A stretch of 64,000 nt of DNA from RI-92 sp037384645 (GTDB lineage: Bacteria > Pseudomonadota > Gammaproteobacteria > UBA6429 > Thiohalophilaceae), in NCBI GenBank assembly GCA_037384645.1, contig JARRNT010000005.1, positions 49,786 through 113,785 on the forward strand, in the 5' to 3' direction. A program made the position numbers and the translations under genes. This document shows positions 46,687-54,170 of this stretch, piece after piece. Position 1 is the stretch's first letter. Each line of letters opens with the position of its first letter. The notes below the pieces were generated by a model, which was given only the letters and a program-made list of their open reading frames with translations, did no database searches and was not told where the DNA came from.

Positions 46687-47490
46687 TTATACTTCATCTG
46701 TCCACACCTTGAAGCTTTTGAGTAGATTCGGGCCAAAGGTATTGCTGATCGGTACATCTGCCGCATCACGCCCCTGTGCAATCAGGACACGACCAATGCG
46801 CGGTATGTGGTTGCGCGGATCAAACACATGCCAGCGACCGCCCAGATAGGCCTCGAACCAGGCGGAAAAGTCCATGGGGTCGGGCGAAGCAGGCACGCCG
46901 ATGTCACCCAGATAGCCCGTGCAATAGCGCGCGGGAATATTCATGCAACGGCAAAAGGTGATGGCCAGGTGCGTATAGTCGCGGCATACCCCCACGCGTT
47001 CATTGTAGGCTTCGAGTGCAGTCTTGGTTGCGCGTGCATGCTGGTAACCAAAACTGAGATGCTCGTGCACGAAATCACAAATCGCCTGTACCCGCGCCCA
47101 ACCTAACGGCGTCTGCCCAAACAGAGCCCACGCGGTTTCGGTCAGTCGGTCGGTTTCGCAATAACGGCTCCCAAGCAAATAGACGAGCGTTTCCGTGGGC
47201 AGGTCTTCCACTGCATGCTGCATGGCGCTGGATTCGACCGGGTCAGGCAGACCGCTATCATTGATGAGCGCATCGGTGGAAATGCATATGTCGCCCGGCG
47301 GTGCCACGATGCGGCTGCACCAGTTACCGAAACCATCGCGATAGCCACTGATCGGAACCGTGGGGCTGGTGATGATATGGTCCGGAATAACGAGATCGGA
47401 GACACGCGAAAAATGGATATTCAGCATCAGCACCATGGGCGTTGGTTGCGGACACTCATAAATCATTTCGTAGCCAAGCCTGATCTGCAC
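46687..47490 (-). CDS. Transglutaminase-like cysteine protease family protein, copy B
   Basis: 267 residues. An N-terminal beta region (QIRLGYEMIYECPQPTPMVL) is followed by a transglutaminase core with a complete triad: C169 in GVCRDYTHLA, H221 and D224 in RWHVFDPRN. Bacterial members are thought to be proteases or amidases. I set the start at the GTG 47490 because it aligns with the ATG of copy A at 38752; the longer frame from 47550 adds an unrelated leader. Copy A has lost the active site. Confidence 0.88.
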   Translation of the reverse strand: MQIRLGYEMIYECPQPTPMVLMLNIHFSRVSDLVIPDHIITSPTVPISGYRDGFGNWCSRIVAPPGDICISTDALINDSGLPDPVESSAMQHAVEDLPTETLVYLLGSRYCETDRLTETAWALFGQTPLGWARVQAICDFVHEHLSFGYQHARATKTALEAYNERVGVCRDYTHLAITFCRCMNIPARYCTGYLGDIGVPASPDPMDFSAWFEAYLGGRWHVFDPRNHIPRIGRVLIAQGRDAADVPISNTFGPNLLKSFKVWTDEV

Positions 47491-47630
47491 TCTGCACCAC
47501 CTGTTGTTCAATTGGGCAACGCGCGCGCAAGTCAGCACGATATTGCGCACGACCTGTCATCGCTCACAAGCCATGTCAGTATACAGGGGACCGTGGTCCC
47601 TGTGTAGGGAATGCCTTTTTGCCGGGATGT

Positions 47631-48038
47631 CTAGTGCTCAGACTCAGCAAAGTCCAGACTGGCGATAATCCGATTCAGGCGGCCTTGTTCACCGGCCTCT
47701 TCCTGGGATGTCATGCTTGCCGCGTTGCTAAGACGGGCCGCGGATTCGATGCGCTCGATATACTGCTGCGTACAGTCCGCGACGGTCTGTTTGAGCAAAG
47801 CCAGAAGGTCAACGATTTCATCAGGGGTCCTGACCCAGCTTTCGATAAAATACCCTTCTTTTTCTTTTATCTTCGGTGCGGAGGGATGCTGCGCCAGCAG
47901 CGAGTTAAAATCACGACACCAGTCCGCGGGGGCCTGGTGGGATAATTTAAAATAAAGATCGATGTACGGTTCCTTACGAATCACGGGGGGCCGTAGTTCG
48001 TCAATCCCGATAATGTTGATATCGCTGATACCTTCCAT
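47631..48038 (-). CDS. Hypothetical protein downstream of infA copy B
   Basis: 135 residues starting MEGISDINIIGIDELRPPVI, soluble, with YFKLSHQAPADWCRDFNSLL and EGYFIESWVRTPDEI. Family not recognised. The ATG at 48038 lies 7 nt after the infA stop, so it is probably co-transcribed with infA. It has no counterpart beside infA copy A. Confidence 0.65.
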   Translation of the reverse strand: MEGISDINIIGIDELRPPVIRKEPYIDLYFKLSHQAPADWCRDFNSLLAQHPSAPKIKEKEGYFIESWVRTPDEIVDLLALLKQTVADCTQQYIERIESAARLSNAASMTSQEEAGEQGRLNRIIASLDFAESEH

Positions 48039-48045
48039 GAAGCGA

Positions 48046-48267
48046 TCAGTGTTTATAGCGGAAGCTGATCCGGCCTTTCGACAGGTCGTAGGGGGACATT
48101 TCAATTTTGACCTTGTCACCGGCGACCACGCGGATGCGGAATTTGCGCATTTTACCACCGGCATAGGCTGACAGTTTGTGTCCGTTGTCCAGTTCGACAC
48201 GGTAGATCGAATCGGGCAGAACTTCGGTGACGGTCCCATCCATTTCAATGAGTTCTTCTTTGGCCAT
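48046..48267 (-). CDS. infA: Translation initiation factor IF-1, copy B
   Basis: 73 residues, full length, differing from copy A (34610) only at residues 31, 57, 69 and 73 (K, M, F, H here). The S1/OB-fold motifs are intact. It lies downstream of an intact csp gene and upstream of a small unknown gene. Possession of two intact infA genes within 14 kb is unusual; in gammaproteobacteria infA is mostly single-copy. Confidence 0.95.
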   Translation of the reverse strand: MAKEELIEMDGTVTEVLPDSIYRVELDNGHKLSAYAGGKMRKFRIRVVAGDKVKIEMSPYDLSKGRISFRYKH

Positions 48268-48383
48268 GATGCGTTATTACTCCTGTAACCATTCCACCCG
48301 CGTGACTGTAATAAGCGTGGGCTGACTGGATAGTGAAAACCGGGCAGACCATACCGCCGGGTCACGTTGGGGGGTGAAGAAAA

Positions 48384-48406
48384 TGCCCCGCGGGATGCGC
48401 GGGGCA
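48384..48406 (-). terminator. Terminator after csp copy B
   Basis: TGCCCCGC and GCGGGGCA form an 8-bp GC-rich stem. On the minus strand it is followed by TTTTCTTC. It lies 30 nt past the csp stop, so infA downstream probably needs its own promoter or read-through. Confidence 0.7.
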
Positions 48407-48435
48407 CTTTTACGGTCGGGGATAACCCGCTGGGT

Positions 48436-48639
48436 CTAGGCCGGTACGACGCCGGTCGCGCTCAGGCCTTTTTGGCCGCGCTCGGTACCAAAAGTCACTT
48501 TCTGACCTTCAGCCAGGGTTTTGAAACCGTTGCCCTGAATGGCGCTGTGATGGACGAAGACGTCATCACTGCCGTCAGTCGGGCTGATAAAGCCAAAACC
48601 TTTACTATCGTTAAACCACTTTACAATACCTGTGTTCAT
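48436..48639 (-). CDS. CspA-family cold-shock protein, copy B
   Basis: 67 residues, complete: TGIVKWFNDSKGFGFISPTD with RNP1 KGFGFI, DVFVHHSAI with RNP2, and QKVTFGTERGQKG. It binds single-stranded RNA/DNA. GAGGTAACTC precedes the ATG. About 240 bases upstream to the NYN stub are shared in pattern with copy A, including GAGGAACTACCGGAACGACT. Confidence 0.95.
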   Translation of the reverse strand: MNTGIVKWFNDSKGFGFISPTDGSDDVFVHHSAIQGNGFKTLAEGQKVTFGTERGQKGLSATGVVPA

Positions 48640-48891
48640 GTGAGTTACCTCTATATATTATTAAACAATGTGTTAGCGGACAGCTTGTTACTGAGATATT
48701 TCGGGAGAGTCTGCTGAAAACACTGCGAGAGGAACTACCGGAACGACTATAATAAACTGCTACTGGCACTCACCGTACAGCAATACCAGCCAATTAGCTA
48801 CTGATATTACATTTATTTTTAAAGGAATTTTGCGCGCTATGCAGGTTATCCGCTCATTTCGACATCCACCCACGGCAACGGAAGCGGCAGT

Positions 48892-48933
48892 TTGAGCAAA
48901 AGCGAGAAGATCGCCATCTTTGCCGATGTGCAG
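48892..48933 (+). pseudogene. NYN gene copy B, 14-codon stub
   Basis: TTG start followed by S-K-S-E-K-I-A-I-F-A-D-V-Q, matching the first 14 codons of the intact NYN gene at 35391. Similarity stops after GATGTGCAG, and the next bases read GACAAACAGGGTCAGAG, i.e. a copy of the GGGTCAGAG repeat motif. The rest of the gene is gone. Confidence 0.8.
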
Positions 48934-49011
48934 GACAAACAGGGTCAGAGACTGAGGTATCCCCAGAAAATAGCGATCTCAAACCATGCCTTAACGTCGT
49001 TTGAATGTTTA

Positions 49012-49135
49012 TCGTCATTCCGGCGAAGGCCGGAATCCAGTTGAATAAGGCTTAATATTTTGCGTGAGCAATTAAGAATGTATTTTTTACTGTGAAATAG
49101 CGCGTTATGGATACTGGCTTTCGCCAGTATGACGA
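49012..49135. mobile_element. MITE/REP-like inverted-repeat element
   Basis: About 124 bp bounded by TCGTCATTCCGGCGAAGGCC (start of the left end, 49012-49040) and, inverted, the right end CTGGCTTTCGCCAGTATGAC (within 49109-49135). Each end is itself a small hairpin, and the two ends form an imperfect inverted repeat with an AT-rich middle. This is the common 'CGTCATTCCGGCGAAGGCCGG' type of repeat. No transposase is present. Confidence 0.75.
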
Positions 49136-49188
49136 AGAAGCGGCTCGAGGCTGGCCGTATCCCGGTTTTCAGGAACACTCAAGCATGC

Positions 49189-49440
49189 TTACATTTTTTT
49201 CAGCACATTTACGATAAATAGCAGAACCAGTGCGCCAACGGTGGCGGTAACCAGAGAAGCGATAAAACCACCAGCAGTGACACCCAACAACCCAAACAGG
49301 AAACTGCCTATCACTGCGCCAACGATCCCGACCACAATATTGCCAATAATGCCGAAACCACTGCCCTTCATTAACTTACCGGCAAGCCAGCCCGCCAGCG
49401 CGCCTATGATTAACACCACCAATATACTGTCTGTATGCAT
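49189..49440 (-). CDS. GlsB/YeaQ/YmgE family membrane protein
   Basis: 83 residues, three hydrophobic segments with the glycine-rich pattern IIGALAGWLAGKLMKGSGFG and IIGNIVVGIVGAVIGSFLFG. The family is called 'transglycosylase-associated' by history; its role is in stress response and is not well known. AGAGAGAAG precedes the ATG. A decayed CWC gene lies upstream on the same strand. Confidence 0.92.
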   Translation of the reverse strand: MHTDSILVVLIIGALAGWLAGKLMKGSGFGIIGNIVVGIVGAVIGSFLFGLLGVTAGGFIASLVTATVGALVLLFIVNVLKKM

Positions 49441-49496
49441 CTTCTCTCTCTTTATAGTTAGCGGCAGTAATGATGACTAGCCTGCCCCTAAATATT

Positions 49497-49736
49497 TCAA
49501 CGCCACTTGTTCCCGGACAGTGTCATGTTCTGATCGGTCGATTGCACAATATCATACTCCGCCCGCATCGCCTTCAGGCAAGCGGCGCACAGGCAATCCG
49601 TGTATCACTCGCTGACCTGGTGCAGATGCTCGGGCGTCAGCTACACCGTCTGGCATTGGCACAGCAGGATCGCGCCGGACTTGCATTCAAACAGCGCCTG
49701 GCAGCAGGGTCAGCGTTTTTGTTCGTGTTTGCGCAT
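49497..49736 (-). pseudogene. Cys-rich CWC gene, copy with three stop codons
   Basis: Exactly 240 nt, the same as the intact copies, with no frameshift. Reading from ATG 49736 gives MRKHEQKR, TGA, PCCQALFECKSGAILLCQCQ and so on. There are three in-frame stops: TGA for the first cysteine, TAG after CQTV, and TGA for the cysteine of SECYTD. It ends SGNKWR-stop. A decayed copy by substitution alone. Confidence 0.88.
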
Positions 49737-49762
49737 CTATATTAGAAACTAGCGCGACCAGA

Positions 49763-49891
49763 ACCCGAAGGGTGTGACCAGAACGTGTGTAACACGTTCA
49801 GGAAATCCCTGATGATTCACGAAGTGAATCTAGGGGCAGGAAGTACCTATGAACTACCGCAGGTAGTTCCGGTGTGGACCTCGAAGAGGTT
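49763..49891. repeat. Cluster of five small GNA-loop hairpins
   Basis: Five separate perfect stems: ACCC-GAA-GGGT (49763), GAACGTGT-GTA-ACACGTTC (49781), GATTCAC-GAA-GTGAATC (49814), GAACTACC-GCA-GGTAGTTC (49851) and ACCTC-GAA-GAGGT (49878-49890). The stem sequences differ but all loops are GNA or GTA triplets. Located between the CWC pseudogene and the trpB-like gene end. Confidence 0.7.
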
Positions 49892-49927
49892 CTAAGTACT
49901 CCCTGACCCGCTTTATCCAGACATCTT

Positions 49928-51280
49928 TTAGCCCACTTTGGGCAGATGATGTAGCGCCTTATCGATGGCCTCGGCAGGATACTCGAAGTCTTCCAGTTCA
50001 CCACTGAAATACTTGTCGTAGGAAGCCATGTCAAAGTGACCGTGGCCGGACAGATTAAAGAACAGGGTCCTGGCCTCGCCACTTTCCTTACAGCGATTGG
50101 CCTCGTCGATCACAGCGCGGATCGCGTGGTTGGACTCGGGTGCCGGGATGATGCCTTCGGTGCGGGCGAACTGTACCCCGGCCTCGAACGTGGCCAGCTG
50201 TGGCACCGCTACCGCCTCGATCAGTCCTTCATGATAAAGCTGCGAGACCAGGGCCGAATCACCGTGGTAACGCAGGCCTCCGGCATGGATGCCTGGCGGC
50301 ACAAAGTCGTGGCCCAGGGTATACATCTTCATCAACGGGGTCAGGCCGATGGAGTCGCCAAAGTCGTAGGCATAGTGGCCGCGGGTCAGGGTCGGGCACG
50401 AGGCGGGTTCCACCGCCACCAGGCGTACCGCTTTACCCGCCGCCTTGTCGGCAAAGAACGGGAACGCCGCACCACCGAAGTTGGAGCCGCCGCCGCAGGG
50501 GGCAAACACCATGTCAGGATAATCACCGACCTTTTCAAACTGCTTTTTCGCCTCAAGGCCGATCACCGTCTGGTGCAGTAACACATGGTTGAGCACCGAA
50601 CCCAGGGCATAGTTGGTATCGTCGCGCGAGGCCGCCTCTTCCACCGCCTCGGAAATGGCGATGCCCAGCGAACCCGGCGAGTTGGGATCCTGTGCCAGGA
50701 TCTTGCGCCCGGAATCGGTCAGGTCGGTTGGGCTCGCCAGTACTTCCGCGCCCCAGGTCTGCATCATCGAACGGCGGAACGGCTTCTGCTCATAGCTGAC
50801 CTTGACCATGTAGACCCGCACCTCGATGCCAAACTTCTGGCCTACCAGCGCCAGTGACGAACCCCACTGGCCGGCACCGGTCTCTGTGGTCAGGCGGCGG
50901 ATACCCTCTTCACGGTTGTAATAGGCCTGGGCCACCGCGGTATTCGGCTTGTGCGACCCGGCGGGGCTGACGCCCTCGTACTTGTAATAGATCTTCGCCG
51001 GAGTACCCAGTGCGGCCTCCAGTTGATGTGCGCGGTACAACGGCGACGGCCGCCACAGTTGATAGAACTCACGTACCGGTTCGGGGATATCGATCCAGCG
51101 CTCGCCACTGACTTCCTGCTCGATCAAGGCATTGGGGAATATCGCTGACAGGGCATCAGGACCGATGGGCTGACCGTCTGGCCCCAGCGGCGGGCTTGGC
51201 GGATTAGGCATATCGGCAACGACGTTATACCACTGGGTTGGAATTTCTGATTCATCGAGCAAAATCTTGGTCTGCGACAT
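49928..51280 (-). CDS. trpB: Tryptophan synthase beta chain, TrpB2 type
   Basis: 450 residues, a PLP enzyme. K111 in AGSHKPNTA should carry the PLP, and the phosphate-binding loop is GGGSNFGG. Length and the features PSPLYRA and RTEGIIPAPESNHAI place it in the TrpB2 group, often unlinked to trpA, as here. It joins indole or a related nucleophile with serine. AAGGGGA precedes the ATG. Confidence 0.93.
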   Translation of the reverse strand: MSQTKILLDESEIPTQWYNVVADMPNPPSPPLGPDGQPIGPDALSAIFPNALIEQEVSGERWIDIPEPVREFYQLWRPSPLYRAHQLEAALGTPAKIYYKYEGVSPAGSHKPNTAVAQAYYNREEGIRRLTTETGAGQWGSSLALVGQKFGIEVRVYMVKVSYEQKPFRRSMMQTWGAEVLASPTDLTDSGRKILAQDPNSPGSLGIAISEAVEEAASRDDTNYALGSVLNHVLLHQTVIGLEAKKQFEKVGDYPDMVFAPCGGGSNFGGAAFPFFADKAAGKAVRLVAVEPASCPTLTRGHYAYDFGDSIGLTPLMKMYTLGHDFVPPGIHAGGLRYHGDSALVSQLYHEGLIEAVAVPQLATFEAGVQFARTEGIIPAPESNHAIRAVIDEANRCKESGEARTLFFNLSGHGHFDMASYDKYFSGELEDFEYPAEAIDKALHHLPKVG

Positions 51281-51613
51281 CGTTTTCCCCTTATATTCCG
51301 GTACACAATCTCTGAATATTACCTGATGAGTTCGACGAGATAAAATCGATAGAGAGGTTCAAGGAGTCATTGATATTATCTATGGAGAATTTTGCACCCC
51401 AGGCCTGTCTTTTAAACTCATCCTGTTTTTGGACTGCATCACTGTTATGACCAACCTACGCGCGTTAGATCATCAATGATGGTTCAAATTTATCCCTCCG
51501 TCCCCTGTAATTTTCAGCCTCATTAAGCCAGGTTATCGGCGAGAAGTTCAGGTGCCCTGTTTATCTGGCAACGCAGATCTATACTTAAGAATATATCACG
51601 GAGGATTTAGCCC
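51281..51613. other. Divergent intergenic region
   Basis: 333 bases between trpB (minus) and the DsrE-like gene (plus). No gene. It holds one GGGGACGGAGGGAT-type motif (plus-strand text ATCCCTCCGTCCCCTGTAA, 51492-51510), like the one upstream of the intact CWC gene at 63341. Nothing else recognised. Confidence 0.45.
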
Positions 51614-52129
51614 ATGCTAACCAGAGGTCTATTAATCCTTGTATGCTGTTGGCTGGTCAACCCGCTTTTCGCTGAAGAGCCCGGGGCGCAATACGTAGAA
51701 ACGCCCTATACGTCCCAGAATGTCGTGTTTGATTTCTACTTCGATGAGCCACAGAAAATCAATTCAGCCTTATACTGGCTGCGTTCGTTAATCAAACCCC
51801 TGTCCGAATCACCTTATAATCAGGCGCCGGAATTCATGAACATCATCGTTGTGATCCACGGTACCGAGATCGTGACCGTGGCAAAAAAGAATTATGAAAA
51901 ATATCATACCGCCGTGGAGCGCATGCGTTACTACCACGCCATCGGCGTCAAATTCAAGGTCTGCAGCCTGTCCGCTGAAGACTTCGGCTATCGACGCCAG
52001 GACTTTTATGAGTTTGTCGAACTGGTCCCTTCTGCCATTACCGAACTGGCTCACTGGCAACTGCAGGGCTATGCCTTGATCAAACCCGAAATATACAGCA
52101 AGAAGTTCTCTATCGAGGAAATCCGCTGA
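51614..52129 (+). CDS. Exported DsrE-like protein
   Basis: 171 residues with a signal peptide ending near PLFAEE. The mature part has the DsrE/YchN-like fold pattern: VVFDFYFDEPQKINSALYWL, IIVVIHGTEIVTVAKKNYEK, and KVCSLSAEDFGY with one cysteine at the site often used for sulfur transfer. Exported DsrE-like proteins are found near sulfur metabolism genes. GGAGG lies 9 nt before the ATG. Confidence 0.8.
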   Translation: MLTRGLLILVCCWLVNPLFAEEPGAQYVETPYTSQNVVFDFYFDEPQKINSALYWLRSLIKPLSESPYNQAPEFMNIIVVIHGTEIVTVAKKNYEKYHTAVERMRYYHAIGVKFKVCSLSAEDFGYRRQDFYEFVELVPSAITELAHWQLQGYALIKPEIYSKKFSIEEIR

Positions 52130-52190
52130 CAGTCCTGATAACATTTATCGCAAAGATCCTGACTGCCAGCCCAACCACCTGTTCTTTTGT

Positions 52191-52253
52191 CATCGAGCCG
52201 GATTTGCACTAAAACATCGCCTGGCAACGTGGACAGTGTTTTTGTCTGCGCAT
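52191..52253 (-). repeat. CWC gene 5' fragment
   Basis: Decayed start of a CWC gene, from GCGCAT (start codon) through GACAGTGTTTTTGTCTGCG and GAGCCGGATTTGCACT. About 21 codons remain. It is followed on the plus strand by a leader copy (52265-52307). Confidence 0.7.
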
Positions 52254-52264
52254 GTGCAATTAAA

Positions 52265-52307
52265 GTCGTGTGGTTAAATTTTCGTTTTTACACTGACCCA
52301 AAATATT
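52265..52307 (-). repeat. Leader-type repeat (GGGTCAG form)
   Basis: A 43-nt stretch that is identical at 39 positions to 63063-63105. It contains GTGTGGTTAAATT and TTTTTACACTGACCC. On the minus strand it reads GGGTCAGTGTAAAAAC. Confidence 0.7.
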
Positions 52308-52323
52308 ATTGAGTCAAAGAAAT

Positions 52324-52346
52324 GGGCGGTCTTATAACGACCGCCC
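52324..52346 (-). terminator. Terminator after exported protein gene
   Basis: GGGCGGTC-TTATAAC-GACCGCCC is an 8-bp GC-rich stem-loop just beyond the stop at 52353. On the minus strand it is followed by ATTTCTTT. Confidence 0.7.
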
Positions 52347-52352
52347 CTATTC

Positions 52353-52874
52353 TTAGCGCTTTAGTTTACCTTCAAATTCATCGGCCTTCTTTCCATTCGC
52401 ACTGACTACGCTGGCGAAGTGCACATGCTTGTTACTGATTTCAAACTGTATGTCTTCATGCATGTGCTTGCCATCCTGGGTCCAGTCATAATGGGCTTTC
52501 ATGTGATGCGGACCCGGCCAGGACACGAGGTGATCATGGGTCTCGCCCTGGTTGGTGATGGCATACCAATGGGCCTGGCCGGTAACAGGATCAACGCCCA
52601 TCAGGTCAGACTCGGTCATGGTCATTTGCTTGTTTTTGGCCACCATTGCACAGCGCACAGCCCAGCCGGAAGAGGCTTTCCGGCAATGCAGGCTGATGGA
52701 GAGTTTGATCGGTTTCTGCCCCGGTTGTGACAGCTGACCTTCACCATGCCACTTACCAACCAGTGGATAGAATTCGGATGCTGCAGGGGAAGTCGCGGCC
52801 TGGGTATTCCCCACATATAAAGCGATGCCAGCTACGGTTAATACGATACTTGCCAGACGAGTCAACGAACGCAT
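52353..52874 (-). CDS. Exported DUF1579-like protein
   Basis: 173 residues with a signal peptide ending NTQAAT. The mature part begins FYPLVGKWHGEGQLSQPG and contains SLHCRKASSGWAVRCAMVAK, MGVDPVTGQAHWYAITNQGE and DHLVSWPG, a pattern like DUF1579 barrel proteins. Function unknown. AAGGAGG lies 6 nt before the ATG. A terminator follows the stop. Confidence 0.78.
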   Translation of the reverse strand: MRSLTRLASIVLTVAGIALYVGNTQAATSPAASEFYPLVGKWHGEGQLSQPGQKPIKLSISLHCRKASSGWAVRCAMVAKNKQMTMTESDLMGVDPVTGQAHWYAITNQGETHDHLVSWPGPHHMKAHYDWTQDGKHMHEDIQFEISNKHVHFASVVSANGKKADEFEGKLKR

Positions 52875-53032
52875 AACACACCTCCTTATTTATCCATTTA
52901 AGATTTTCTTTATTGGAATTCAGTGGGTCAGAGATGATTAACTTCTAAAATTATAAAGTATTGCTCTCTAAATAATCAGGAGCCAATTACATCTCTTAAT
53001 ATTAGACAATGTTGTGCTCTGGCCCCAATTAT

Positions 53033-53479
53033 TTATTTTTTTGGCAGCAGTTCCAGCGGCTCCGAGTAGGCGACTAGCTGCGGGTTTTGCTTCCAGGCGT
53101 CGGTGACATCGACGTAGAACTCAATGCAGTTAGCATCAGGATCATTGAAGTAGAGCGACTTGGACACGCCGTGGTCGTAGGCCTGGACCTGCAAGCCGGC
53201 GCGCTCCAGCGTCACCTTCGCTTCGGCCAGCTCGCCAATGCTGTCACCGATCTTGAAAGCGACATGTAACAGTCCCGGCGATTTGGCGGGGGCTTCCTCG
53301 GCGTCATCGCCGACGGCAACCACGGCGAAATCGTGATGATTGCCGAGCGTGAAGAAGGTCGCCGACAGCTCTGCGTTGCGGGCCGCGATGGGAAAGCCGA
53401 GTAGTCCGTGGTAGAAATCCTCGGCGCGCTGCTGGTCGCGCACCTTGATCACCACATGTCCGAGCGAGTGCACTTTCAT
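53033..53479 (-). CDS. VOC superfamily (glyoxalase/dioxygenase-like) protein
   Basis: 148 residues, two beta-alpha-beta-beta-beta modules. Likely metal ligands are H8 in LGHVVIKVRD, H in LLHVAFKIGD and E in NCIEFYVDV. KSLYFNDPDANCIEFY is typical of the family. It could be a lyase, dioxygenase or resistance protein; the substrate is unknown. GGAGGAGA precedes the ATG at 53479, so I reject the longer frame from 53506. Confidence 0.9.
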   Translation of the reverse strand: MKVHSLGHVVIKVRDQQRAEDFYHGLLGFPIAARNAELSATFFTLGNHHDFAVVAVGDDAEEAPAKSPGLLHVAFKIGDSIGELAEAKVTLERAGLQVQAYDHGVSKSLYFNDPDANCIEFYVDVTDAWKQNPQLVAYSEPLELLPKK

Positions 53480-53507
53480 GGTATCTCCTCCCCCAGGAAA
53501 AATCATA

Positions 53508-53567
53508 AAACCGGGTTAGAGAGCAATATTCCCTAATATTAGAAACTATTGCTCTCTGACCCGGTTT
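53508..53567. repeat. REP-like hairpin, 21-bp arms
   Basis: Arms at 53508-53528 and 53547-53567 are inverted repeats with one mismatch. They contain CCGGGT and AGAGAGCAATA, and the 18-nt loop holds the palindrome CTAATATTAG. It sits between the VOC and AAA genes. A relative lies at 62996-63045, with partial copies elsewhere. Confidence 0.8.
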
Positions 53568-53573
53568 TTCTCG

Positions 53574-54170
53574 TTATTGGAACTTGATTTCATACCGGCA
53601 ACGTCGCTTAAACGTCGGATCCACATTACTGCGCTGATTGGTCGTTAACACGACGAGGCCATGATGACGTTCCAACAGGCGTAGCAGATATCCCGTCTCC
53701 AGATTGGAATCACGGTCATGCGCATCACTGATGCCAGTGCGCTTGCCGAACAGGCTATCCGCCTCATCAAACAACAGGATCCAATGCCTGGATTCTGCAT
53801 GTTTGAAAACACGGGCAAGATTCTTTTCCGTTTCCCCAATGTATTTGGACACCACGGCTGACAGATCGACCCGAAACACACTCAGGTCAAGGGACACGCC
53901 GAGCATGGTCACGGCCTGGATTTTACCGGTTCCCTCGGGACCGGTAAACAGCACACAAGCACCACGGCGATTCTTTTTTATTCTGGCTGCGAGCTTGCGG
54001 ATATGGGTTCTGGTCCTGGCCGATAATTTTCTGTCGTTGCTGCCGACCAGCAAATGGCCATAGGATTTTTCAAAGACTGGTTTTGGTGCAGTCTTATATT
54101 GTTCAAAGGCAAGCGCTTTGCCTGACAGGCAAATCCCCAGGAATAGCAAACTGTAAAATTTCAGCGCCAT
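53574..54170 (-). CDS. AAA ATPase domain protein with signal-like N-terminus
   Basis: 198 residues. A hydrophobic leader (SLLFLGICLSGKALA, about 7-21) looks like a signal peptide. It is followed by one AAA module: Walker A GPEGTGKI (77-84, with I where S/T is expected), VDLSAVVSKYIGETEKNLAR, Walker B ILLFDEADSLFGKR (131-144), sensor TTN (176-178) and an arginine pair at 189-190. Related domains are normally the C-terminal half of larger cytoplasmic proteins. The ATG overlaps the end of the CWC gene, so the two are probably translated together. Confidence 0.8.
   Translation of the reverse strand: MALKFYSLLFLGICLSGKALAFEQYKTAPKPVFEKSYGHLLVGSNDRKLSARTRTHIRKLAARIKKNRRGACVLFTGPEGTGKIQAVTMLGVSLDLSVFRVDLSAVVSKYIGETEKNLARVFKHAESRHWILLFDEADSLFGKRTGISDAHDRDSNLETGYLLRLLERHHGLVVLTTNQRSNVDPTFKRRCRYEIKFQ

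Noticed and set aside
48945..49178. Minus-strand frame of 77 codons
   Set aside because: It is a translation of the MITE-like repeat (DSGLRRNDD is the usual product of the CGTCATTCCGGCGAAGG repeat). No ribosome site.
49763..49891. CRISPR array
   Set aside because: The hairpins have different sequences and no constant repeat or spacers of equal length.
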